Part shown: in pieces, positions 56,988 through 64,000 of the stretch
Numbering within the stretch: position 1 is the first letter of the stretch
Layout: the number at the start of each line of letters is the position of its first letter
Source of the DNA: Marinobacter caseinilyticus
GTDB lineage: Bacteria; Pseudomonadota; Gammaproteobacteria; Pseudomonadales; Oleiphilaceae
Direction: 5' to 3'
DNA: 64,000 bases
Assembly (NCBI RefSeq): GCF_011074955.1
Contig: NZ_WUQJ01000024.1
Coordinates: 62,001 to 126,000 of the forward strand
Made by a program: the position numbers and the translations under genes
The notes under the pieces: generated by a model
Database searches by the model: none
Told to the model about the DNA's origin: nothing
What the model saw: the letters and a program-made list of their open reading frames with translations, nothing else

Positions 56988-58217
56988 TTAAAACAGCACT
57001 CGACACCGAATCGTGCCCTTGACGGACTTGAGCGTCTCAAGCGCCAGTTCGCCGTAAGCTTTGTCGACATCCATCACCACATAACCAATGTCTTCCTTGG
57101 TTTGCAGGTATTGACCGCAGATGTTGATGCCGTTATCCGAGAACACGCGGTTGATCTCGGACATCACGCCTGGAATGTTCTCGTGAATGTGCAGCAAACG
57201 GTGTTGGTCTGGGTGAGACGGCAGTGCCACCTCAGGGAAATTGACCGAAGACACCGAGGTGCCATTGTCACTGTACATGGCGAGCTTTTCCGCCACTTCA
57301 CGACCAATATTTTCCTGAGCTTCGATGGTGGAACCACCGACGTGTGGCGTCAGAATTACATTGTCGAACTCCCGCAGGGGTGACACAAACTCTTCCTTGT
57401 TGGACTTCGGCTCAACAGGGAAGACGTCAATGGCTGCGCCCAGTAGCTTGCCGCTCTTCAGTGCACGGGCAAGGGCATCGATATCGACAACGGTGCCACG
57501 CGAGGCGTTCATTAAAATGCTGCCCGGCTTCATCTGGGCAAACTGATCAGCGCCGAACATATAACGGGTCGACGCGGTTTCAGGAACGTGCAGGCTGACG
57601 ACGTCTGCAATGTTCAGCAACTCCTGCAGGGTACCGACCTGCGTGGCGTTACCGATGGAGAGTTTGGACACCACGTCATAGAAGTAAACATCCATGCCCA
57701 GGGACTCGGCCAGCACACTGAATTGGGTGCCGATGTTGCCATAGCCGATAATGCCCAGTTTCTTGCCGCGAATTTCATAGCTGTCCTTGGCGGACTTGAG
57801 CCACTCGCCACGGTGGGCCTTTGCGCTTTTTTCCGGTACGCCGCGCAACAGCAGGATGGCCTGCGCCAGCACCAGTTCCGCGACACTGCGGGTATTGGAG
57901 AACGGCGCATTGAAAACAGCGATGCCGCGACGAGTGGCGGCCTGCAAGTCGACCTGATTCGTGCCGATACAGAAACAGCCGACGGCAACCAGCTTCTTGG
58001 CAGCGTCGAACACTGCTTTCGTCAGTTGGGTTCTCGAACGAAGACCGACAAAATGCGCATCGGCGATCTTTTCGATCAGATCTTCTTCCGACAGCGAGTG
58101 TGTCAAGTATTCGATGTTGGTGTAGCCGGCGGCGTTCAGCGTATCAATAGCGGATTGATGCACGCCTTCAAGCAGCAGGATCCTGATCTTGCTCTTTTCG
58201 AGAGACTTCGTTGACAT
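56988..58217 (-). CDS. serA: D-3-phosphoglycerate dehydrogenase SerA
   Basis: 409 aa, E. coli type I SerA length (410 aa). NAD motif LGIIGYGNIGTQFSVLAE, catalytic Arg/Glu/His region with HVGGSTIEAQENIGREV, and a C-terminal ACT domain (VMSEINRVFSDNGINI, DIGYVVMDVD) for serine feedback. It oxidises 3-phosphoglycerate in the first step of serine synthesis; family members also reduce 2-oxoglutarate to D-2-hydroxyglutarate, tying it to the divergent neighbour. Confidence 0.95.
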   Translation of the reverse strand: MSTKSLEKSKIRILLLEGVHQSAIDTLNAAGYTNIEYLTHSLSEEDLIEKIADAHFVGLRSRTQLTKAVFDAAKKLVAVGCFCIGTNQVDLQAATRRGIAVFNAPFSNTRSVAELVLAQAILLLRGVPEKSAKAHRGEWLKSAKDSYEIRGKKLGIIGYGNIGTQFSVLAESLGMDVYFYDVVSKLSIGNATQVGTLQELLNIADVVSLHVPETASTRYMFGADQFAQMKPGSILMNASRGTVVDIDALARALKSGKLLGAAIDVFPVEPKSNKEEFVSPLREFDNVILTPHVGGSTIEAQENIGREVAEKLAMYSDNGTSVSSVNFPEVALPSHPDQHRLLHIHENIPGVMSEINRVFSDNGINICGQYLQTKEDIGYVVMDVDKAYGELALETLKSVKGTIRCRVLF

Positions 58218-58420
58218 GGGCTTGCTTCCAGACCTTTCGTCGCGTCATGTGACATTGGGATGACCTGCAAATTCTGCCTTTCAGTGGTCCAGGCCACGGG
58301 CAGGCTCGCAGAACAGGGGCGGTATGATACCATAAACGCACCAATTGACAGTGCGCCAGATCACCTGAATCAAGTCAGCCAGGTGATGTGCCGCGAAACC
58401 CCTCAGAGACCGGACGCCCC

Positions 58421-59812
58421 ATGACCGCCGAACAGATCATTGCCGCGCTGAAAACCCTGGTAGATGATGGCAAAGTATTGACCGATCCCGCCGACCTGGA
58501 CACCTTCGGAAAAGACTGGACCAAGATCTACCCACCCAAGCCGCTCGCCATTGTGTTTCCCAAAACCACCGAGCAGGTACAGGCGCTGGTCCGATTTGCC
58601 AATGAACACCACGTGGCGCTGGTGCCATCCGGCGGCCGCACCGGCCTGAGTGCTGGCGCAGTGGCGGCCAATGGCGAGGTCGTAGTGGCGTTTGATTACA
58701 TGAACCGGATCCTCGATTTCAGCGCCAGCGACCGCACGGTCGTCTGCCAGGCCGGCGTGATTACCGAGCAATTACAGAATTTCGCAGAAGACAATGGCTT
58801 GTATTACCCGGTGGATTTCGCTTCAGCCGGTTCCAGCCAACTGGGTGGTAATTTGTCCACCAATGCGGGTGGTATCAAAGTCATTCGATACGGCATGAGC
58901 CGGGATTGGGTGGTTGGGCTGAAAGTCGTTACCGGTCGGGGCGATATTCTGGAGTTGAACAAAGCCCTGGCCAAGAACAACACCGGGTACGATCTGCGCC
59001 ACCTGTTTATCGGTGCCGAGGGCACGCTGGGCTTTATTACCGAAGCCACCATGAAGTTGTCACGCAAACCCGACAACCTAACCGTGCTGGTGCTGGGTTT
59101 GAATGACATCACCAATACCATGGATGTTTTGCAGGCCTTTCAAAAGCAGATTGACCTGACCGCCTACGAATTCTTCTCCCATCAGGCCATGCAGCACGTA
59201 CTGGCCCATGGTGCAGTGCAGGCTCCGTTCGAAACGGAGGCGCCTTATTACGCATTGCTGGAGTTTGAAGCGGTTTCCGAACAGGTGATGGAAGAGGCTT
59301 TGGCGCTGTTTGAACAGTGCGTTGAGAGCGAATGGGTGCTGGATGGCGTTATCAGCCAGAGCGAAACTCAGGCGCAGAATCTCTGGCAATTGCGCGAACG
59401 GATTTCTGAATCCATCGCGCCACGCACGCCTTATAAAAACGACATCTCTGTTGTCGTGTCGAAAGTACCGCCTTTCCTGCGTGAAATTGATGCGGTGGTC
59501 ACCGAGCACTATCCCGATTTTGAGATCATCTGGTTCGGCCACATTGGCGACGGCAACCTGCACCTCAATATTCTGAAACCAGAAAGCATGGCCAAAGAAG
59601 ATTTCTTTGAAAAGTGCAAACAGGTTAACAAGTGGGTGTTCGAGATCGTTGAACGCTACCAGGGCAGCGTGTCCGCCGAACACGGTGTTGGCTTGACCAA
59701 AAAAGATTACCTGCACTACACCCGCAGTGCCGATGAAATCGCCTACATGCGAGCGATCAAACAGGTATTCGACCCCAACCGTGTGATTAACCCCGGTAAG
59801 ATTTTTGACTGA
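58421..59812 (+). CDS. D-2-hydroxyglutarate dehydrogenase-like FAD enzyme (GlcD family)
   Basis: 463 aa from ATG 58421 (a GTG at 58388 is possible). The FAD (PCMH) domain reads PSGGRTGLSAGAVAANGE and GGNLSTNAGGIKVIRYG, and the C-terminal GlcD-type domain ends GSVSAEHGVGLTKKDYL with FGHIGDGNLHLN. D-2-HGDH regenerates 2-oxoglutarate. The 203-nt divergent arrangement with serA fits the known metabolic coupling of D-2-HG removal with SerA in pseudomonads. Confidence 0.9.
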   Translation: MTAEQIIAALKTLVDDGKVLTDPADLDTFGKDWTKIYPPKPLAIVFPKTTEQVQALVRFANEHHVALVPSGGRTGLSAGAVAANGEVVVAFDYMNRILDFSASDRTVVCQAGVITEQLQNFAEDNGLYYPVDFASAGSSQLGGNLSTNAGGIKVIRYGMSRDWVVGLKVVTGRGDILELNKALAKNNTGYDLRHLFIGAEGTLGFITEATMKLSRKPDNLTVLVLGLNDITNTMDVLQAFQKQIDLTAYEFFSHQAMQHVLAHGAVQAPFETEAPYYALLEFEAVSEQVMEEALALFEQCVESEWVLDGVISQSETQAQNLWQLRERISESIAPRTPYKNDISVVVSKVPPFLREIDAVVTEHYPDFEIIWFGHIGDGNLHLNILKPESMAKEDFFEKCKQVNKWVFEIVERYQGSVSAEHGVGLTKKDYLHYTRSADEIAYMRAIKQVFDPNRVINPGKIFD

Positions 59813-59951
59813 CCGGGGTCGTGCACCCGAGGGACTGAAGGTCGCTGTTCGCAGAGAGACAGAATCGTCAGTGGCGCGTAAATTGAAAGTGCGCCAAGGC
59901 CATTAAGGTTCAGAGACTCCTTAGCGCAGGCATCTTGAAAGGATGGTTGCC

Positions 59952-60461
59952 ATGGTTAAGCACCTTCAGTGTAACGACGGCGTCCGCCTGCTGCTGACCC
60001 CCAATCGGTCGATCAGTTGGCGTGCCGCAATCAAAGTTTGGCTGGCGCTGTGCGCCGTCTCTCTGACCGTGGTCGTGGGTATGATATGGGCCGGGGCGTG
60101 GGTGGTGGTGCCGTTTGCGGGGCTGGAACTGACCGCATTAGGCGCGGCGCTGTATTACACGGCTCGGAAATGCCAGCAACAGGAAGTGCTCTCAATCTCG
60201 GCAGACACCCTGCACCTTGAAAAAGGCCGCTACCGCAAAGAAATCGAGTGGGACATGCCTAAACGCTTCACCCGGGTTTATATCGATTCGCCCAAACATC
60301 CCTGGGTGCCACAGAAACTGACGTTAATCCATCGTGATACCGAAGTGGCGCTGGCGAATTTTCTGAACATTGACGATTCGGCAAAACTGGTCAGTATTCT
60401 GGAAAGCCAGGGGCTGAACGTCCAGCGTCGGCGGGAGCTTCATACCGGCCTGTGGTTTTGA
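59952..60461 (+). CDS. DUF2244-domain membrane protein
   Basis: 169 aa from ATG 59952, with AAAGGA 8 nt upstream (an earlier ATG at 59943 overlaps that site). The DUF2244 start PNRSISWRAAIKVWLALCAV holds two membrane helices (ALYYTAR end), then a soluble part with PKHPWVPQKLTL. Function unknown; the family lies near cytochrome oxidase genes elsewhere, though none is seen here. Confidence 0.88.
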   Translation: MVKHLQCNDGVRLLLTPNRSISWRAAIKVWLALCAVSLTVVVGMIWAGAWVVVPFAGLELTALGAALYYTARKCQQQEVLSISADTLHLEKGRYRKEIEWDMPKRFTRVYIDSPKHPWVPQKLTLIHRDTEVALANFLNIDDSAKLVSILESQGLNVQRRRELHTGLWF

Positions 60462-60516
60462 CCAAGCTCCGGGTAGCCGTACCACAGTGGACTGAATTGA
60501 AAAAAGTCAGGTGATC

Positions 60517-61212
60517 ATGAAAGACCACATCGTTGTCCTAACAGGCGCCGGCATCAGCGCCGAAAGCGGCCTGTCCACGTTTCGGGACAATGGCGGTTTG
60601 TGGGAAAAACACAGTGTATACGACGTCGCCACTCCGGCCGCTTTCGCCCGCAATCCCGAGCTGGTGCTGAGGTTTTACAATGAGCGCCGAAGTCAACTGA
60701 AAACCGTCCAGCCTAACAGTGCGCACCGAGCCCTGGCGACACTGGAACAAAGCCATCGGGTGACCATCATTACCCAGAATGTAGACGACCTGCATGAGCG
60801 CGCAGGCTCCAGTGAGGTGATTCATCTGCATGGCGAGTTGACCAAAGCACGCAGCTCAAAATGGGCCGACCACATCTATGACATCGGTTACCGGCCAATT
60901 GAACTGGGCGAGCACTGCGAATTCGGCACCCAACTTCGTCCCCATGTGGTTTGGTTCGGCGAAGAAGTACCGATGATCGAAGTTGCGGCTGACATAGTGC
61001 CAGCCGCAGACCTTCTGCTGATAGTCGGCACCTCCCTACAGGTCTACCCAGCCGCCGGGCTTGTCGACCTGGTAGGTGCCGGGGTGCCGGTTACCGTAAT
61101 CGATCCGGGCGAGACCGCAGGCGTCTCCCGAGCCCATGTGATTCGAAAGGGCGCCTGTGAGGGTGTCGCAGAGTGGATTGGCTGCCTTGCCAGGAACGAC
61201 CTTACCGATTAA
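60517..61212 (+). CDS. NAD-dependent protein deacylase (sirtuin, CobB-type without zinc cysteines)
   Basis: 231 aa from ATG 60517 (AGGTGATC box). Sirtuin motifs: VLTGAGISAESGLSTFRD, catalytic His in HLHGEL, QNVDDLHERAG, and FGEEVPMIEV. The four zinc-binding cysteines of most sirtuins are missing; in their place is TKARSSKWADHIYDIGYRP, a variant known in some bacteria. It removes acyl groups from protein lysines using NAD. Its last codon and stop overlap the leader repeat that precedes the next gene. Confidence 0.92.
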   Translation: MKDHIVVLTGAGISAESGLSTFRDNGGLWEKHSVYDVATPAAFARNPELVLRFYNERRSQLKTVQPNSAHRALATLEQSHRVTIITQNVDDLHERAGSSEVIHLHGELTKARSSKWADHIYDIGYRPIELGEHCEFGTQLRPHVVWFGEEVPMIEVAADIVPAADLLLIVGTSLQVYPAAGLVDLVGAGVPVTVIDPGETAGVSRAHVIRKGACEGVAEWIGCLARNDLTD

Positions 61213-61269
61213 AGTTCAGCCGCACCCGTTCGACAATGATGTCGATATAAACGAAAAAAGGACTTTGAA
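61205..61269 (+). repeat. Leader repeat, copy 1 (before the 325-aa gene)
   Basis: From CCGATTAA (the sirtuin Asp-stop codons) to the GTG start. Core shared with copy 2 at 62978-63040: CGACAxTGAxGTCGAxATAAACGAAAA, then GGAC serving as ribosome site. One-base and two-base gaps separate the copies; the core is about 90% identical. It probably carries the promoter -10/5' leader of the next gene. Confidence 0.75.
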
Positions 61270-62247
61270 GTGAGTGAGATTCTTCTCTGTAACCGGCCAT
61301 TGAATGCTCAAGCCCTCCAAAATCACTGCGGTATCAATCTTGATCAACTATCCGCTTTGAGCTGTGAAGCCCCTGCGTTGGCGACCCCCAATACGCCTTA
61401 CCTCATTGATGATGACCATGCCGGTGCAGGCCGGGGAGTTCTTGGCCAGCTTGCCCCAGCGCACGTAGCGAGAAATCTGACCAATCTCTCTTTGTCCTTT
61501 GGTAGTGACAATGTTGTGGCTCTGGCTGAAATCAACGCCGGGCTCAAAGAGTACAACATTGGCATGATGGGGGCTTCAACCAGCGTCTATGCCCATCGCA
61601 TAGGTGGCTTCGCTGGTGCCGTGAAGAACTATCAGGCAGCGTTGATGGAATATCGTCACGCGGTGAAGGCCAGATCTCCCAAGAGAGCGGCCTTCAAGCA
61701 GACGGCGCATGCAGCCTTTAAAAAAATGCAAAGTCAGTTTCGCAATGAGCTGAAAGTGGTGAACGCGCGCGTGAGAGCCCGTCGCGGTACCCCACTGACC
61801 AGTGCTGAACGGGCCACCAATATTGCCCGAAGCAGCCGCAATGCGGCGAAGCTCAACGTGACTAGCCAGATTCAGGCAAACAACCTTGTCAAGCTTAGCC
61901 GGCAGGCCAAGTTCCTGGGTAACGGGCTTGCCGTTATCGATTTTGGTAGTCGTGTGGGCAACATTCATAACAGCTATCAGGCTGGAGGCAACTGGGAACG
62001 GGATCTATTTATAGAGTCGAGCAGTTTTGCGTTGAGCGCCGGGTCAGGCGTGTTAGCAGTAAATGCGGGCACTGCAGCTTTAGGCATTTTGATGGTGGCC
62101 ACACCCATTGGCTGGGTTGGCCTTATTGTCGGAGGACTAGCCGTTGCCGGCACAGCCGCCGCAGTGTCAATGGGAACTAATGCATACACAAAAGAAAAGA
62201 GTGGTGGCGTGTACGACGGCATAATGAACTGGATGTCAACACTATGA
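61270..62247 (+). CDS. Unrecognised protein with hydrophobic C-terminal domain; toxin-like
   Basis: 325 aa from GTG 61270. No family recognised with certainty. The first ~110 residues are mixed; 125-205 are Lys/Arg/Ala-rich (AVKARSPKRAAFKQTAHAAF) and helical; residues ~225-310 contain a YQAGGNWERDL motif and glycine-rich hydrophobic helices (AALGILMVATPIGWVGLIVG). This C-terminus recalls pore-forming or T6SS-type membrane toxins with the same QAGGNW...GLxLGPVGW layout. ATGA overlap with a membrane protein gene suggests an immunity partner. GC is lower than upstream. Inference only. Confidence 0.68.
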   Translation: MSEILLCNRPLNAQALQNHCGINLDQLSALSCEAPALATPNTPYLIDDDHAGAGRGVLGQLAPAHVARNLTNLSLSFGSDNVVALAEINAGLKEYNIGMMGASTSVYAHRIGGFAGAVKNYQAALMEYRHAVKARSPKRAAFKQTAHAAFKKMQSQFRNELKVVNARVRARRGTPLTSAERATNIARSSRNAAKLNVTSQIQANNLVKLSRQAKFLGNGLAVIDFGSRVGNIHNSYQAGGNWERDLFIESSSFALSAGSGVLAVNAGTAALGILMVATPIGWVGLIVGGLAVAGTAAAVSMGTNAYTKEKSGGVYDGIMNWMSTL

Positions 62248-62618
62248 ATGTCGAAAGTATTCTTTTCGGCTGCAGTATGGGAGGTATGCTGTTTGCTCTC
62301 ATACTCTATGTGGTTTTTGGGCAAGTTACCGTTAGGAAGTTAAGAAAGTATCCAGATACTAAAAATGCGCTTGGTGTCGAGTTTGCTAGCGGTTGGGATA
62401 TTCTCAATGTCGCTCAGGCATTGGCCATTCCCAGGTCGTGGAGCAAAAAACTGGAAAGCAGCCCCTTGTCTGCGTTATACGCGAATTCTGAGTCCTTGCG
62501 TCAAAACACTACTCCGTTTGACAGACTATTAGCCGCTGTTTTTTATTGGCTTTTTACCGCTTCAGGTATGACCATGATTGCGCTGGTGGTTTTGGACGGC
62601 TTGGGAATAATACGTTAA
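62244..62618 (+). CDS. Small membrane protein, candidate immunity partner
   Basis: 124 aa, start overlapping the previous stop by 4 nt (ATGA). TM1 at residues ~7-28 (GCSMGGMLFALILYVVFGQV) and TM2 near 98-120 (WLFTASGMTMIALVVLDGLG) surround a soluble loop of about 65 residues. Coupling to the upstream 325-aa protein with a hydrophobic C-terminus suggests a membrane immunity protein, not proven. No homologue recalled. Confidence 0.65.
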   Translation: MNVESILFGCSMGGMLFALILYVVFGQVTVRKLRKYPDTKNALGVEFASGWDILNVAQALAIPRSWSKKLESSPLSALYANSESLRQNTTPFDRLLAAVFYWLFTASGMTMIALVVLDGLGIIR

Positions 62619-63040
62619 TAAAGGCTCGGGAATGGCCCACAAGCCAGATATGCCGATGCACTCTTATTGCTGCTCCCACGCCAAAAATGCCATCTCCTGC
62701 TATGTTTTCATTTACACTGCGACCACTCTGAATATCCACGACCTGATCCCGAAGGCAGTATATCACCAAGCAATCGCCGGCCAAAAAGAACACCTGAACG
62801 TTCGAACAAACTCTATGGGACACGGCTGACAAACTGCGCCTTGTCGTCAATTTCCTCAGTGGCTTAGTAGGTTAACGAATTAACCAAACGGAACACTAGG
62901 GCGCCGCTTGGCACTATGTTTAAGCCCTGGCGTGATCCTTCATGTTTGCCACGCCCAGTTTGTAAAGGGAGCCTGTGCCGATTAACATTATGGCCACCGA
63001 ATCGACAGTGACGTCGAAATAAACGAAAAGGACCTTTCTC
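62619..63040. other. Gene-poor interval with a decayed-looking block before leader copy 2
   Basis: 422 nt, lower GC, no convincing gene; the short plus-strand frames here lack ribosome sites. At 62964-62977 AAAGGGAGCCTGTG resembles AAAGGGCGCCTGTG (61146-61159) inside the sirtuin 3' end, next to a shared CCGATTAA, so this stretch may be an eroded copy of the sirtuin tail. Confidence 0.5.
62978..63040 (+). repeat. Leader repeat, copy 2 (before the 184-aa gene)
   Basis: CCGATTAA then CGACAGTGACGTCGAAATAA and ACGAAAAGGACC, matching copy 1 at 61205-61269 over about 60 nt. Ends directly before ATG 63041. Suggests block duplication including promoter and ribosome site. Confidence 0.75.
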
Positions 63041-63595
63041 ATGGCATTGAAACCCGCTGTATCCAACCTTCCTTATCACCTCCCCAAGAACTCAAAAGGT
63101 CAGAGCCGAGAGCTTGGCAAAATACTGAGAATTCCTTCCTCTGTCATTGAGGACGGTGGCGATCAGGCTATTGAAGCAATCTGTGCAACGATTTTATATC
63201 GTCATTTGGATCAAGTTCAGCGCCGAGAAGCTATGGCTCTGATCAAATCGCTACCAAGCAGGCAACTCCAAGGACTATTAATGGCGAGGGTTTTGGACAC
63301 AATGGTAAATCCTCAGTGGGGTTTGTGGTCACTAACCACGGAAGAATTGATTGCAGACGAAACCTTCCACAACAATGTGGCGACGATTGGAGGGACTCTC
63401 GGGGTTACCGTCTCTGCGATGGGTTCAAAAGACTTGATTAAAACTCTGTGGTTGAAACGAAAGGTGACAAGTGGTGGGCTGGCAACTGTGGTGATCTGGA
63501 TCGCCTTCGCGGGTAACTGGAGTAGTTTGCAAACGACGCAAAAAGAACTGGAGCGTCGAACCTCACAACCAAAATCTTCACCGTTTTTCCAATGA
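63041..63595 (+). CDS. Unrecognised protein with one or two membrane segments
   Basis: 184 aa. A soluble N-terminal part (AVSNLPYHLPKNSKGQSREL, then QAIEAICATILYRHLDQVQR) is followed by hydrophobic stretches around residues 112-132 and 142-162. The frame overlaps the next start by 4 nt. It shares leader and gene-pair layout with the 325-aa protein, but no sequence similarity by eye. Function unknown; candidate effector (inferred). Confidence 0.65.
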   Translation: MALKPAVSNLPYHLPKNSKGQSRELGKILRIPSSVIEDGGDQAIEAICATILYRHLDQVQRREAMALIKSLPSRQLQGLLMARVLDTMVNPQWGLWSLTTEELIADETFHNNVATIGGTLGVTVSAMGSKDLIKTLWLKRKVTSGGLATVVIWIAFAGNWSSLQTTQKELERRTSQPKSSPFFQ

Positions 63596-63774
63596 CCGGA
63601 ATTCAAATCGTTAATGGTGTTATTTACCTAACAATATTCAGCGCGGTTTTTTGGGCGTGGCAGGGCGCCACGGCCGACGCTCGTCAATGGATGTTCTGGT
63701 CAGTCTGGATCGTCACTTTGATGCAGGGGTTGTTGTTGTGGCGTCGATTTTTATTGCTGAAGATGGAGCGTTAA
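63592..63774 (+). CDS. 60-aa two-helix membrane protein
   Basis: ATGA overlap with the 184-aa gene. Nearly the whole product is membrane helices (VNGVIYLTIFSAVFWAWQ and MFWSVWIVTLMQGLLLWRRF). A small membrane protein coupled to the unknown gene suggests a partner or immunity subunit. No homologue recalled. Confidence 0.6.
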   Translation: MTGIQIVNGVIYLTIFSAVFWAWQGATADARQWMFWSVWIVTLMQGLLLWRRFLLLKMER

Positions 63775-63776
63775 TC

Positions 63777-64000
63777 ATGAAATACATATCTATTAAGCTT
63801 CCTCTTTGCTTCGTATTTTTGGTGCTGATTTTGGCTAATAAGGCCTTGGCTGCCCCGCCGTTAATATGCTCCAGCGATAGCTTACTTTTAGTTGACGCTT
63901 ACGTTAGTCGTTCATCTGTTCCCGGGGGCAACAGATATGATTATATTTTTTCTTACGCGGACAGTTTCTGGACAGGCGTCGTCTATGAATTCAAGCCCCC
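63777..64000 (+). CDS. Secreted protein, partial (C-terminus beyond window)
   Basis: At least 74 codons from ATG 63777, 2 nt after the previous stop. A signal peptide (ISIKLPLCFVFLVLILANKA, cleavage near LAAPP) precedes a mature part with CSSDSLLLVD. Codons are AT-rich. Function unknown; operonic with the two preceding genes. Confidence 0.6.
   Translation, partial: MKYISIKLPLCFVFLVLILANKALAAPPLICSSDSLLLVDAYVSRSSVPGGNRYDYIFSYADSFWTGVVYEFKP

Noticed and set aside
62632..62829. Two short plus-strand frames in the 422-nt gap
   Set aside because: Overlapping each other in different frames, low-quality starts and no recognisable protein.

Overview
The window is about 64 kb of a moderately GC-rich chromosome. 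By eye it is high-50s % GC over the first 61 kb and clearly lower in the last 2.7 kb. The gene set points to a marine or saline, aerobic, motile gammaproteobacterium, perhaps of the Oceanospirillales/Alteromonadales type. Pointers are a group-2 Mrp Na+/H+ antiporter with fused A-B subunits, TRAP transporters, RlmJ, ArgP/ArgO, the PA2778/PA2779 pair, a Cpx-like system, SUI1/YciH, AlkB and PhoX. No rRNA, tRNA, IS element or CRISPR array was seen. Genus is not resolved.

Layout. 1-7.1 kb (minus strand): a tight catabolic operon with an N-formylglutamate-amidohydrolase-family enzyme, a three-part TRAP importer, a gamma-glutamyl-amine (glutamine synthetase-like) ligase, an aldehyde dehydrogenase and an Fe-alcohol dehydrogenase cut by the window edge. 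It looks like import, gamma-glutamylation and oxidation of an amine or amino alcohol. 7.2-17.8 kb: PA2778/PA2779, a Sel1 protein, AlkB, a double cupin, an SSS transporter under a TPP riboswitch whose P1 stem touches the start codon, a COG3146 acyltransferase, and a Spy/CpxR/CpxA-like envelope-stress locus. 17.8-25.4 kb: housekeeping and small conserved genes (YigZ, DUF4136, DUF2007, SUI1, DadA, GST, DUF4442, acyl-CoA ligase, PpnP, DUF4112). 25.4-31.2 kb: the complete mrp/mnh operon. 31.5-38.2 kb: fatty-acid functions (crotonase, 2,4-dienoyl-CoA reductase, DmdC-like acyl-CoA dehydrogenase), a GlxA-type regulator and a Rof-like antiterminator. 38.3-44.8 kb: an acidic lipoprotein, PhoX behind a phased array of Pho-box repeats, a chemoreceptor, and the divergent argP/argO pair. 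45-51.9 kb: an MFS protein, a decayed imelysin/DUF1513 iron locus that keeps a Fur box, RlmJ, a META lipoprotein running antisense into an orphan TRAP lipoprotein, and DUF4168. 52-61.2 kb: a DMT exporter, GIY-YIG, two alpha/beta hydrolases, OmpA, a stress coiled-coil protein, SerA divergent from D-2-hydroxyglutarate dehydrogenase, DUF2244 and a sirtuin.

From 61.2 kb to the edge the character changes. Unrecognised, lower-GC genes lie in translationally coupled pairs: a 325-aa protein with a hydrophobic C-terminus plus a membrane protein, then a 184-aa protein plus a 60-aa membrane protein plus a secreted protein. Each pair sits behind a near-identical leader of about 65 bp, and the first leader starts inside the sirtuin stop codon. 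This duplicated leader/pair layout is the best candidate here for an undescribed (toxin-immunity-like) system. That function is inferred, not shown.
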